Shown: piece after piece, positions 55,605 to 63,792 of the stretch
How the letters are laid out: the number at the start of each line of letters is the position of its first letter
How positions within the stretch are numbered: position 1 is the stretch's first letter
Origin: Rhodanobacter glycinis
GTDB taxonomy: Bacteria; Pseudomonadota; Gammaproteobacteria; Xanthomonadales; Rhodanobacteraceae
Reading direction: 5' to 3'
DNA length: 64,000 nt
NCBI RefSeq assembly: GCF_900114325.1
Contig: NZ_FOSR01000001.1
Location: 62,001 to 126,000, forward strand
Made by a program: the position numbers and the translations under genes
Notes under the pieces: model-generated
Database searches by the model: none
Seen by the model: only the letters and a program-made list of their open reading frames with translations
Told to the model about the DNA's origin: nothing

Positions 55605-56744
55605 ATGACGTTCTGGGTTTTCCTCTACTTTGCCGCCGCCCTGCAGGCGGCGCTGCTCGCACTGGCGTTGTGGCGACGACCAGCCAATCGCGAGGCGAAC
55701 CGACTGCTCGCGGTGTGGGTGGCGCTGGCCGGGCTCGACCTGGCGGTGAAGGCCGCGTACTGGCACACGCTGGCGCCGGAGTGGTTCCGAGCCTACCGCT
55801 TCGTGGCGTTGTTCCCGTTTCTCTACGGCAGCCTGTTCTATCTCTATGTGCGCGCACTGACGCAAGGGCGCGGCTTTCGCTGGCGCGATGGCGTGCACCT
55901 GCTTGGCTTCGGCGTGATGTTCGTGGCCAATGGCTACGTGTGGACCATGGGTCACGCGCAGATCGCCGCGCTGTCGTCGAGCTGGATTGCCGGGGCGCGC
56001 AACGTCGGCGTGTGGTTCGACGGGCCGCTGTTCGTCTACAGCCTGTCCTACGTGGCGGCGGCACTGGTTCGGGTGCACCGCCATCGGCGCGAGCTGCGCG
56101 AGCGGCGCTCGGATGCCGACCGTCATTCGTTGCGCTGGATCGACGCGCTGGCGCTGTGCCAGGTCGTGATCTGGATGGTCGCCATCGTGCAGGCCGTGGT
56201 GTGGATGCCGGTGATCAACTACATGCTGCTGTTCGGGTTGGTGGCGGCCTGGGTGTGCATGGTGGGCTGGTTCAGCCTGAACCAGCCGCCGGTGGCGATC
56301 GAGCCCGAAACGGCGGCGGTGGAGGAACCTGTCGAGGCGCCGGATGCTGCCGTCGAGACGGACGACGCACGCTACGACGCGGTGCAAGCACGCGTGACGG
56401 CGCTGATGGAGGGCGCCACACCGCTGTACCTGGAGCCGGCGTTGACCATCGGCCAGGTGGCCAAGCGCAGCGGCTATCCCGAGTACCTGGTGTCGGCGGT
56501 GATCAACCGTCGCTTCGGCGGCACGTTCTGGGATTACATCAACCGGCTGCGTGTGGAAGCCGTTCGCGCCTGCCTTGCCGACATCGACGACACGCGCAGC
56601 ATCCTCGACATTGCCTACGCCTGCGGCTTCACCTCCAAGTCCACTTTCAATGCCGCGTTCAAGCGGCAGGTAGGCGACACGCCCAGCAGCTACCGCAAGG
56701 CGGTGCGGCCGTTCACGGCTGCGGATGGTGCAGGGCCGCGATGA
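55605..56744 (+). CDS. membrane-anchored AraC family regulator
   Basis: A 379-residue protein with about seven hydrophobic helices in the first ~225 residues (from MTFWVFLYFAAALQAALLALAL). A cytoplasmic acidic linker follows, then a C-terminal AraC/XylS DNA-binding domain (about 275-370; LTIGQVAKRSGYPEYLVSAVINRRFGGTFWDYIN and SILDIAYACGFTSKSTFNAAFKRQVG). It is a one-component membrane regulator whose signal is unknown. The start at 55605 is at the first helix; the longer frame runs through the 15-bp repeats. Its last 32 bp overlap the convergent serine hydrolase gene. Confidence 0.85.
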   Translation: MTFWVFLYFAAALQAALLALALWRRPANREANRLLAVWVALAGLDLAVKAAYWHTLAPEWFRAYRFVALFPFLYGSLFYLYVRALTQGRGFRWRDGVHLLGFGVMFVANGYVWTMGHAQIAALSSSWIAGARNVGVWFDGPLFVYSLSYVAAALVRVHRHRRELRERRSDADRHSLRWIDALALCQVVIWMVAIVQAVVWMPVINYMLLFGLVAAWVCMVGWFSLNQPPVAIEPETAAVEEPVEAPDAAVETDDARYDAVQARVTALMEGATPLYLEPALTIGQVAKRSGYPEYLVSAVINRRFGGTFWDYINRLRVEAVRACLADIDDTRSILDIAYACGFTSKSTFNAAFKRQVGDTPSSYRKAVRPFTAADGAGPR

Positions 56745-58098
56745 TCGCCGCTACCAGGTCGCCGGTGCCGTCACCGTAGTCCAGCGAGATACCCATGCGC
56801 ACCACCACGAGCTTTTCCGACGGCACGATCACCACGTATTGCCCGAACGCGCCACGCGCGTAGTACATGTCCTTGGGCAGCTGCGGCATGCCCCAGGGCG
56901 CGTTCCATACCGGCACCCGGGTGTCGTGCTTGATGTTCAGCCAGAAGCCGGCGCCGTAGCCGGTATCCAGCGTCTGCGAATGGCTGTAGGCGACCCAGCC
57001 CGCGGGCAGGATGCGCCGGCCATCGATCATGCCGTCGTCGAGGTAGAGCTGGCCGAAGCGGGCGAAGTCGCGTGCCGTACCGTAGCTGCCGCCCGAACCG
57101 ATCAGGGTGCCGGTGGCATCGGTCTGGATCACCGTATGCGCCATGCCCAGCGGTGCGAACAGCTCGCGCCGCACGAAGCGCTCGGCATCCACGGCGCTGC
57201 CGCCGCTGGCATGGGTGACGATGCGACCGAGCAGCACGTAGTCCAGGTTGCCATAGGCCCAGTGGGTGCCGGGCGGATGCGCCAGCGGCGTGCCTGCCGC
57301 GTAGGCGGCCATGTCGCGCTGCAGGAAGGTCATGCGCGTCAGCGGGCTGATGATGCCATTGGTTTCGTCGAACGGCAGACCACTGTCCATGCGCAGCAAC
57401 TGGTTGACGGTTACGGCGCGATGCGGGTCGCCGGCACGACGCCAGGCGGGCACCGGCGCGGGCTGGTCCAATTGCAGCTTGCCTTCCCGCACCAGAATGC
57501 CGACCAGCGCGTTGATCAGCGACTTGGTCAGCGAGTGCGCCCAGATCGGCGTGTCCGGCCCGTAGCCCGGGGCATAGCGCTCGGCGATCAGTCGGCCGTC
57601 GTGCAGTACCACGATGGCCTTGGTGTTGCGCGGATGCGCAGGGTCCGGCTCGGCGAAGGCACGGTCGATCGCCTGGCGGATCGCCGGATCGGCCGTCTCG
57701 ACCACGCCGGCCGGGAACGCGCTGGCGATGAGCATCGGCGTGAAGCCGTCCGCCTCCGGTACCGGACCGTCGTCGTGCATCAGCAGGCAACCCAGTCCGG
57801 GGCGGAATACCGCACGCGCCGCGAAACCACCCAGTATGGAGGCGCGAACTTCGCGATGCTTGCGATCCACGTGGTAGCGGATCGCCCAGTCGATGCTGCG
57901 CATCATCGGCGCGTGCTGTTCGCGAAATACCTGGCCTGGATCGACGTGCGAGACGAAGGCGGCGTCACACAGCCCGCGACTGACCGAGCCGGTGGCAATG
58001 CGCAAAAGCGGGCAGCCCGCGGTGCCGAGCCAAGCCACGAAGGCCAGCAGGATCACGGCCAGGGCGGCGAGGGTGAATGTGACGATGCGTCGTGTCAT
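56713..58098 (-). CDS. serine hydrolase, class C beta-lactamase fold
   Basis: A 461-residue hydrolase with an N-terminal membrane anchor or signal (residues 5-27). The catalytic motifs are SLTK (Ser189-x-x-Lys192), YGN near residue 273, and a late RGAFGQ in the KTG-equivalent position. The ~150-residue N-terminal extension before the catalytic core is unusual for AmpC-type enzymes. The substrate is unknown. It lies beside a divergent AraC-type membrane regulator gene arranged tail to tail, and behind an unusual hairpin-rich leader. Confidence 0.78.
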   Translation of the reverse strand: MTRRIVTFTLAALAVILLAFVAWLGTAGCPLLRIATGSVSRGLCDAAFVSHVDPGQVFREQHAPMMRSIDWAIRYHVDRKHREVRASILGGFAARAVFRPGLGCLLMHDDGPVPEADGFTPMLIASAFPAGVVETADPAIRQAIDRAFAEPDPAHPRNTKAIVVLHDGRLIAERYAPGYGPDTPIWAHSLTKSLINALVGILVREGKLQLDQPAPVPAWRRAGDPHRAVTVNQLLRMDSGLPFDETNGIISPLTRMTFLQRDMAAYAAGTPLAHPPGTHWAYGNLDYVLLGRIVTHASGGSAVDAERFVRRELFAPLGMAHTVIQTDATGTLIGSGGSYGTARDFARFGQLYLDDGMIDGRRILPAGWVAYSHSQTLDTGYGAGFWLNIKHDTRVPVWNAPWGMPQLPKDMYYARGAFGQYVVIVPSEKLVVVRMGISLDYGDGTGDLVAAIIAALHHPQP

Positions 58099-58155
58099 GG
58101 GGCGTCTGCCTGGAAAGGGAGACGCCAGCATGGCGGGCACGTTCGTCGCTGGCGT

Positions 58156-58220
58156 CCGTGCCGGCGGAACCGTACCACCGAGCCGCCGGCACGGGTGCGA
58201 TCCGGCCGGATCGCACCCGT
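58156..58220 (-). promoter_or_regulatory. two overlapping, mutually exclusive hairpins before the serine hydrolase gene
   Basis: One perfect hairpin pairs 58156-58167 (CCGTGCCGGCGG) with 58183-58194. A second, a perfect 30-bp palindrome at 58191-58220 (arm ACGGGTGCGATCCGG), shares bases 58191-58194, so both cannot form fully at once. They lie between the decarboxylase stop and the hydrolase start, and could be a terminator for the former, a leader switch for the latter, or a repeat. Confidence 0.5.
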
Positions 58221-58245
58221 ACAGCCATTGCCCGGGGACGCGCCG

Positions 58246-58704
58246 TCAGTGCGAGGCCGGCTTGTAGTGGCCCCCTTCCGTGCGGGCGGCGATGTTGAGG
58301 CGGTTCCATGCGTTGATGGTGCCGACCAGCAGGATCAGGTCGACCACGCCGGCCTCCTCGAAGTGCTGGCGCACGCGCTCGTAGAGCGCATCGGAGACCG
58401 ACTCGTGCGAGGGCAGCTCGGTGAGTTCCTCGGCGAAGGCCAGCGCGGCCTGTTCGCTTTCGCTGTAGAGCGCGGTCTCGCGCCACGCCGACAGCAGGTA
58501 CAAACGCTGCTCGGTTTCGCCGGCGGCGCGGGCGTCCTTGCTGTGCATGTCGAGGCAGTAAGCGCAACCGTTGATCTGCGAGCAGCGCATCAATATCAGC
58601 TCGACCAGCTTCGAATCCAGATGGCCGCGTTCACGGATTTCCTGACCAAGCTTGACCAGCGGTTGCATGGCGGCGTAGTGGCGCTGGATGGCGAAACGAC
58701 TCAT
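58246..58704 (-). CDS. carboxymuconolactone decarboxylase family protein (ECF41 partner)
   Basis: A 152-residue AhpD-fold protein with Cys47-x-x-Cys50-x3-His54 in NGCAYCLDMHSKDA and the helix LVGTINAWNRLNIA. It lies 44 bp downstream of an ECF41 sigma factor gene in the same direction. Genes of this type are the typical partners and targets of ECF41 sigma factors, and may be linked to peroxide or aromatic stress. The start at 58704 (MSRFAIQRHYAAM) is preferred; the frame runs far upstream inside the sigma gene without conservation. Confidence 0.88.
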   Translation of the reverse strand: MSRFAIQRHYAAMQPLVKLGQEIRERGHLDSKLVELILMRCSQINGCAYCLDMHSKDARAAGETEQRLYLLSAWRETALYSESEQAALAFAEELTELPSHESVSDALYERVRQHFEEAGVVDLILLVGTINAWNRLNIAARTEGGHYKPASH

Positions 58705-58748
58705 GGGGAAGGCTCCTGTGTGGTGGGGAACGGGGCCGGATCGGCCCT

Positions 58749-59654
58749 TCAATGCAAGGACGCGCCAGCGTGCGGATTCGTGACAGTGGCGGCCAGCCGC
58801 GCAAGCTTGTCCGGATGGCGCAGTGCGTGGATGGCGGTGATGCGGTCGCCATCGCCCTCGACCCAGATCGCCGTGGTCAGCGTGTGGCCTGACCAGACCA
58901 GCAGGGCCGGCGCCCCGTTGAGGGTGAGCGCGCTGTAGCGCAGCGGATGCTGGGCGATCTGCAGATACAACTGCGCCAACCGCTCGGCCCCATGCAAGGG
59001 ACGCAAGGTGGCGCTGACCACGCCGCCGCCATCGGAGATATGCACGGCGTCCTCGGCGAACAGGGCGCGCAGCGAATCCAGCGTGGGTTGTTCCATGGCG
59101 GCGACGAAACGCTGCAGCAGCCGTTGTTGGGTATGCGCGTCCACGTTGAAGCGCGGGCGATCCTCGCGCAATCGTTCCCTGGCGCGGTGTACGCGCTGGC
59201 GGCAGGCGTTCTCGGTGATGCCGAGAATGACCGCTGCCTCGGCATGGCTGTAATCGAACACCTCGTTGAGCAGGAACGCGGCGCGCTCGTCCGGCCCCAG
59301 TCGTTCGAGCAGGGTGAGGAAGGAGAGCGTGAGCGTCTGGTCGCGTTCCAGCGCAGCATCGGGGGTGTCCGCGAGACCGTGGGCAGGGTTTTCCACCAAC
59401 GGCTCGGGCAACCACGGGCCGGTGTAGTGTTCGCGTTCGGTTTTTGCCCGGCGCAGACGATCCAGGGCCACGCGCGTGGTCACGGTGACCAGCCAGGCTT
59501 CCGGGTCATCCAGTGCGGCAGCGTCTTGCGAGTGCCAGCGCAGCCAGGCGTCGTGCAGTACGTCCTCGGCGTCGGCCGGGGTGCCGAGCATGCGATAGGC
59601 CAGTCCGAACAGTCGCGGACGGTGTTGCTGGAACAGGGTGGTTTGCGGGTCCAT
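58749..59654 (-). CDS. ECF41-type RNA polymerase sigma factor with SnoaL-like C-terminal domain
   Basis: A 301-residue extracytoplasmic-function sigma factor. Region 2 (about 10-75; RLFGLAYRMLGTPADAEDVLHDAWLRW) is linked by WLPEP (81-85), an ECF41 hallmark, to region 4 (about 105-165; HAEAAVILGITENACRQRVHRAR). A fused SnoaL-like domain (about 175-300) contains the signature DGGG (208-211) and RHPDKL (279-284, NPxKL-like). That domain modulates activity in cis, so no separate anti-sigma factor is expected. The ATG at 59654 has an ideal AAGGAGG ribosome-binding site. It is in operon with its decarboxylase partner. Confidence 0.93.
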   Translation of the reverse strand: MDPQTTLFQQHRPRLFGLAYRMLGTPADAEDVLHDAWLRWHSQDAAALDDPEAWLVTVTTRVALDRLRRAKTEREHYTGPWLPEPLVENPAHGLADTPDAALERDQTLTLSFLTLLERLGPDERAAFLLNEVFDYSHAEAAVILGITENACRQRVHRARERLREDRPRFNVDAHTQQRLLQRFVAAMEQPTLDSLRALFAEDAVHISDGGGVVSATLRPLHGAERLAQLYLQIAQHPLRYSALTLNGAPALLVWSGHTLTTAIWVEGDGDRITAIHALRHPDKLARLAATVTNPHAGASLH

Positions 59655-59682
59655 GACGACCTCCTTGCGGGATTGCATCAAG

Positions 59683-59709
59683 GACGTGCCGGCACGCCGA
59701 AACGTGACT
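59683..59709 (-). promoter_or_regulatory. ECF41-type autoregulatory promoter candidate
   Basis: On the minus strand AGTCACG, 16 bp, then CGTC, ending 28 bp before the sigma gene start. ECF41 promoters recalled from the literature have TGTCACA and CGTC elements with similar spacing, so the sigma factor may drive its own operon. Confidence 0.5.
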
Positions 59710-59712
59710 GCC

Positions 59713-60660
59713 TCAGCGTGCGAAGGGCCATGGCGCGAGGAAGATCACCCACAGCAGCACCAGCATGCCGATGTACTTCACGGCGCGGAACAGCTTCGGG
59801 TACTTGCGCTTGAATTTGCGGCTGCGACCACGGCTGCGCTGGTTGAACGCGAACATGCGGTTCACGAAACCGGTTTTTTCGGTGCCGGAATCGGAATTTG
59901 GCGACGCGGTGATCTTGCCCATGAAGGCTCCCACGCGATGATTGATCGCGGTCATCAAGCGCGAGCGCAGCGGGCGCTCCACGTCGGCGAACAGGATCAC
60001 CCGGGTCTGGTCGGTCTTGTTCTCCACCCAGTGCACGTAGGTCTCGTCGAACACCACGTCCTTGCCGTCGCCCCACGCGTGTTCCTCGCCATCCACGAAG
60101 ATGCGGCAATCGCGCGAGTTCGGCGTGATCAGGCCAAGGTGGTAGCGCAGCGAGCCGGCGAAGGGGTCGCGGTGCGGGTTGAGCCGGCTGTTCGGCGCCA
60201 GCGTGGCGAACATCGCCGCCTTGATGCCAGGAATCGTGCGCAGCAGGGCCACGGTCTTCGGGCACAAGGCTTCGGCCGACGCCAGCGGCTCGCCGTACCA
60301 CTTCAGGTAGAAGCGCTTCCAGCCCTGCTTGAAGAAGCTGTTGAAGCTGGCGTCGTTGTGCTTTTCGGCCGCGCGGATGTGGCCGTCGTCAAACAGCGCC
60401 AGCGCCTCGTCGCGGATGGTCTGCCAGTTGGCCTGCAGCAGGTCCAGTTGGGGGAAGCCGCGGCGGTCCAGGATCGGTCGGGCCGGCACCGCCGAGAACG
60501 CATACATCAGCAGATTGTACGGGGCGAAGATCGCCGAGTGGTCGACCAGCTGGCGATCGAAGCGCAGCCGCGCCCGCCCGCGCAGGTGCACCAGCAGCAC
60601 GCACAGCACGAAAAGCAGCAGGACGTAGAGAATGATGAAGCGCGGGCTGAGGAAATCCAT
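59713..60660 (-). CDS. lpxO: lipid A hydroxylase LpxO (aspartyl/asparaginyl beta-hydroxylase family)
   Basis: A 315-residue Fe(II)/2-oxoglutarate dioxygenase at the inner membrane that 2-hydroxylates a lipid A acyl chain. An N-terminal helix (residues 8-26) and a C-terminal hydrophobic segment (about 293-310) provide membrane contact. The iron site is His163-x-Asp165 (NPHRDPF) with His210 (DETYVHWVENKT), and Arg220 should bind 2-oxoglutarate. The basic stretch RSRGRSRKFKRKYPK before the last helix fits the cytoplasmic face. Its stop lies 58 bp before the ECF41 gene on the same strand. Confidence 0.88.
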   Translation of the reverse strand: MDFLSPRFIILYVLLLFVLCVLLVHLRGRARLRFDRQLVDHSAIFAPYNLLMYAFSAVPARPILDRRGFPQLDLLQANWQTIRDEALALFDDGHIRAAEKHNDASFNSFFKQGWKRFYLKWYGEPLASAEALCPKTVALLRTIPGIKAAMFATLAPNSRLNPHRDPFAGSLRYHLGLITPNSRDCRIFVDGEEHAWGDGKDVVFDETYVHWVENKTDQTRVILFADVERPLRSRLMTAINHRVGAFMGKITASPNSDSGTEKTGFVNRMFAFNQRSRGRSRKFKRKYPKLFRAVKYIGMLVLLWVIFLAPWPFAR

Positions 60661-60809
60661 CGACGGGTGACTCGAAAAACGGCCAATTGGCAGGCTTCGA
60701 GTATGTGGCCGCCCGGCGCCAAGTCAAGCGGGCTGCGACGAAAGGCCGGAGGGGACGACCTCGGCGGCGCGCGGCTGGCGTGCCATGCGTCGGCACGGAA
60801 CAGGGCCTT

Positions 60810-61595
60810 TCAATGCCGCAGAACGTCCAGCTGGCCGCCGCCGGGTTGGTAGCCATTGGCCAGCGCCTTGTGCACGTACGCGCTGGCGAGACGCACGGCG
60901 GTGCGTGGTGACCGGCCTTTGGCCAGTTCCGCCGCCATCGCGGACGCCAGCGTGCAACCCGTGCCGTGGCCTTCGCGCGGCAGGCGCGGGTGGCGGATGT
61001 CCAGCCTGCCGCGGGCGTCGTAATAGCGGTCGACCACCTCACGACCCGTACCGTGGCCACCCTTGAGCAGCACCGCCCGGGCCCCGAGCGCGAGCAGTGC
61101 CGCGCCGGCCGCATCGAAATCGTTCGCGGTCTTGATGGGCTGGCCCAGCAGGGCTTCGGCTTCGGGCAGGTTGGGCGTGAGGATGTCGGCCAGCGGAACC
61201 AGCTCATCAAGCATGGCGGCCACGGCATCCTGCGTGAGCAGGCGCGCACCGCTGGTGGCGATCATCACCGGATCGACCACCAGCCATGCCGGCTGGCGAC
61301 GACGCATCTCGCGCGCGACCAGACGGACGATGCCGGCACTGCCAAGCATGCCGGTTTTCACCGCGCCGATCGGAAAGTCGTCGAACACGGCAGCGATCTG
61401 CTGGCGAACATGTGCCAGCGGCACGGCGTGGACGGCTGTCACGCCGCGGGTGTTCTGGGAAGTGACGGCGGTAATGGCCGACAGACCATGCACGCCCCGC
61501 GCATGGAACGTCTTCAGGTCGGCCTGGATGCCGGCACCACCGCCGGAGTCGGAGCCAGCGATGGTGAGGGCGATGCGGGGCGTGGTGTGGGACAT
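60810..61595 (-). CDS. thiD: hydroxymethylpyrimidine/phosphomethylpyrimidine kinase ThiD
   Basis: A 261-residue ribokinase-fold enzyme that phosphorylates HMP and HMP-P in thiamine synthesis. It shows GSDSGGGAGIQADLKTF near the N-terminus, VVDPVMIATSGARLL, TPNLPEAEALLG, and the anion hole GHGTGCTLASA with the catalytic Cys. The start at 61595 is the family N-terminus. No TPP riboswitch is visible upstream, in contrast to the uptake operon at 28 kb; only a hairpin near 61639 precedes it. Confidence 0.93.
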   Translation of the reverse strand: MSHTTPRIALTIAGSDSGGGAGIQADLKTFHARGVHGLSAITAVTSQNTRGVTAVHAVPLAHVRQQIAAVFDDFPIGAVKTGMLGSAGIVRLVAREMRRRQPAWLVVDPVMIATSGARLLTQDAVAAMLDELVPLADILTPNLPEAEALLGQPIKTANDFDAAGAALLALGARAVLLKGGHGTGREVVDRYYDARGRLDIRHPRLPREGHGTGCTLASAMAAELAKGRSPRTAVRLASAYVHKALANGYQPGGGQLDVLRH

Positions 61596-61638
61596 GCAGG
61601 ATGTTGTCGTGCGGTTGCTGGTGGTCGCTACGGGATAC

Positions 61639-61663
61639 CTGCCCCGGATAGGGTCCGGGGCAG
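61639..61663 (-). terminator. hairpin between the PhoH-like gene and thiD
   Basis: A perfect 10-bp stem CTGCCCCGGA / TCCGGGGCAG with a 5-nt loop, 27 bp after the end of the PhoH-like gene. It lacks a T-run and is a likely terminator or repeat. Confidence 0.55.
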
Positions 61664-61689
61664 ACGCTGCGCCGGCATGACCATCAACC

Positions 61690-63066
61690 TTACAACGCCT
61701 CCGACGCGAAGTCGGCCAGCCGTGAACGTTCACCGCGGCGCAGGGTGATGTGGGCCGAATGTTCCCACTGCTTGAAGCGGTCGACCGCGTAGGTGAGGCC
61801 GGAATTGGTTTCGGTGAGGTAGGGCGTGTCGATCTGTTCCACGTTGCCCAGGCAGACGATCTTGGTGCCGGGGCCGGCGCGGGTGATCAGGGTTTTCAGC
61901 TGCTTCGGCGTGAGGTTCTGTGCCTCGTCGATGATCAGGTAGCGGCTGAGGAAGGTGCGTCCACGCATGAAGCCGAGTGAGCGGATCTTGATGCGCGAGG
62001 CAAGCAGGTCGTTGGTGGCCTGGCGCCCCCATGAACCGCCTTCCTCGGGATTGGCGAGCACTTCGAGGTTGTCGGTGAGCGCGCCCATCCACGGCGTCAT
62101 CTTTTCTTCCTCGGTGCCGGGCAGGAAGCCGATGTCCTCGCCCACCGCGACGGTGGCGCGGGTCATGATGATCTCGCGGTAGCGTTGCTGGTCCATCACC
62201 TGTGCCAGGCCGGCGGCCAGCGCCAGCAATGTCTTGCCGGTACCGGCGGTGCCGAGCAGGGTGACGAAATCCACGTCCGGGTCCATCAGCACGTTCAGCG
62301 CGAAGTTCTGCTCGCGGTTGCGCGCGGCGATGCCCCATACGCTGTGGTTGGGATGGCTGTGATCGTCCAGCAGCACCAGTGTGGCGTGTTGCTCGTCCAC
62401 CGTCAGCACGCGCAGTTCCACGCTGTTCTCGCCGGGCAGGAACAGGCACTGGTTGGGATACCAGTCTTCGCCTTCGTGGAGATCGAGCTTGTAGAAGGTG
62501 TGGCCGTGCTCGTTCCACGATTGCACTTCGGGGTGATGATCCCAGAAGTCTTCCGCCAGTTCGTCCGCGCCGGTGAACAGCAGGGCGAAGTCGTCAAGCG
62601 CACGGTCGTTCTCGTAATCCTCTGCATGCAGGCCGTAGATCTTGGCCTTGATGCGCAGGTTGATGTCCTTGCTGACCAGCACGACTTCGCGTTCGGGATT
62701 GCGGTCGCGCAACTCGATCACGGCGGCGAGGATCAGGTTGTCGGCCTTGCCGTGCCCGTTGGTGGTGCGCTGCTGGAAATACAGTCGCCCCACGGCGCCA
62801 CGTTGCAGGTTCACGCCCTGCGGGTTGGCCAGTTCCAGGCCATCGTTGAGGCCGTTTTCGTTGCCGCGCCCGATCAGCTCGTTGATGAAGCGGCTGACTT
62901 GTCGCCCATTGCGCGAAACCTCGGAAACACCCTGCTTCTTTTCGTCCAGCTCCTCCAATACCGTCATCGGGATGAATACGTCGTGCTCCTCGAAGCGGAA
63001 CAGCGACGTCGGGTCGTGCAGCAGCACATTGGTATCCAGGGCGTAGATACGCTTGCTTCCAGTCAT
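61690..63066 (-). CDS. PIN domain-PhoH fusion ATPase (YlaK-like)
   Basis: A 458-residue protein. The N-terminal PIN-type nuclease domain (about 1-135) has acidic residues in YALDTNVLLHDP, VLEELDEKK and LVSKDINLRIKA. The C-terminal PhoH P-loop ATPase (about 240-455) has Walker A GTAGTGKT, Walker B RYLIIDEAQNLTPKQLKTLITR and sensor LGNVEQIDTPYL. PIN-PhoH proteins are RNA helicase/ribonuclease candidates. Despite the PhoH name, no phosphate-regulon link is implied. The start at 63066 (MTGSKRIYALDTN) has GAGG upstream. Confidence 0.92.
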   Translation of the reverse strand: MTGSKRIYALDTNVLLHDPTSLFRFEEHDVFIPMTVLEELDEKKQGVSEVSRNGRQVSRFINELIGRGNENGLNDGLELANPQGVNLQRGAVGRLYFQQRTTNGHGKADNLILAAVIELRDRNPEREVVLVSKDINLRIKAKIYGLHAEDYENDRALDDFALLFTGADELAEDFWDHHPEVQSWNEHGHTFYKLDLHEGEDWYPNQCLFLPGENSVELRVLTVDEQHATLVLLDDHSHPNHSVWGIAARNREQNFALNVLMDPDVDFVTLLGTAGTGKTLLALAAGLAQVMDQQRYREIIMTRATVAVGEDIGFLPGTEEEKMTPWMGALTDNLEVLANPEEGGSWGRQATNDLLASRIKIRSLGFMRGRTFLSRYLIIDEAQNLTPKQLKTLITRAGPGTKIVCLGNVEQIDTPYLTETNSGLTYAVDRFKQWEHSAHITLRRGERSRLADFASEAL

Positions 63067-63148
63067 GCGGAAGAAACCTCGCGGTGGGTGTGGCAAGGGG
63101 TGCGCGGCAAGCCGGTTGCCGCGGTGAGGATATGGAAAGCGACGGGAT

Positions 63149-63610
63149 TCACTTGGCGGGGATGGCGTCCAGGACGGCCTGTGCGTGGCCGGGGACCTTC
63201 ACCCCGCGCCATTCGGCGGCGAGCTTGCCGTCCGGATCGATCAGGAAGGTACTGCGCACGATGCCCATGTGGCGTTTGCCGTAGAGCACTTTCTCGTGGA
63301 TCACGTCGAATGCCTGGCACCAGGCTTCGTCCGGATCGGAGACCAGCGCGAACGGCAGCTCCTGCCTGGTGGCGAAATTGGCGTGGGATTTTACCGAATC
63401 GCGCGAGACACCGATGATGTCGGCGTGGCGTTTGCGGAATGTCGGGTAGAGGTCGCGGAAGTCCTTCGCCTCGTTGGTGCAGCCGGGCGTGGAGTCCTTG
63501 GGGTAGAAGTACACCACGATCCAGCGACCCTTGAGGTCGGCGAGCTTCAGCGTGGAGCCGTCGCCGGTGGTGCCGGTCAGTGCGGGGGCTTTCTTTCCGA
63601 TTGCTAGCAT
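63149..63610 (-). CDS. bcp: thioredoxin-dependent peroxiredoxin Bcp (PrxQ family)
   Basis: A 153-residue peroxidase that reduces H2O2 and organic hydroperoxides. The peroxidatic Cys44 lies in STPGCTNEAKDF. The resolving cysteine positions used in many Bcp proteins (five residues later, or about 36 later in the Xanthomonas type) are Lys49 and Ala80 here. Only Cys98 (DEAWCQAF) remains, so the enzyme may use Cys98 or act as a one-Cys type. The start at 63610 has GGAGAG close by. It lies downstream of gcvR, the same pairing as in E. coli. Confidence 0.9.
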   Translation of the reverse strand: MLAIGKKAPALTGTTGDGSTLKLADLKGRWIVVYFYPKDSTPGCTNEAKDFRDLYPTFRKRHADIIGVSRDSVKSHANFATRQELPFALVSDPDEAWCQAFDVIHEKVLYGKRHMGIVRSTFLIDPDGKLAAEWRGVKVPGHAQAVLDAIPAK

Positions 63611-63792
63611 GGTCTCTCCGGAAACCCGGTGGGGTTTCACTCGTGTCGAGAGAGAGACTAGCGCGTGTGCGATGACCGAGACAGCCTTGTCAGCGGATCC
63701 GGGCGGGCGCATTCTGGGAGTCTGCGCGGCAACGACCTTCCGGATCGAAAATTCGTTCATCCAGGGGCGCCTTTTCGGGCGCCGGGGCGCCG

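Noticed and set aside
55481..56779. Frame starting with repeated WNGP-like units as a repeat-protein gene
   Set aside because: After the repeats it runs out of frame through the AraC-type regulator with Arg/Gly-rich shadow sequence. The conserved regulator in another frame is the real gene.
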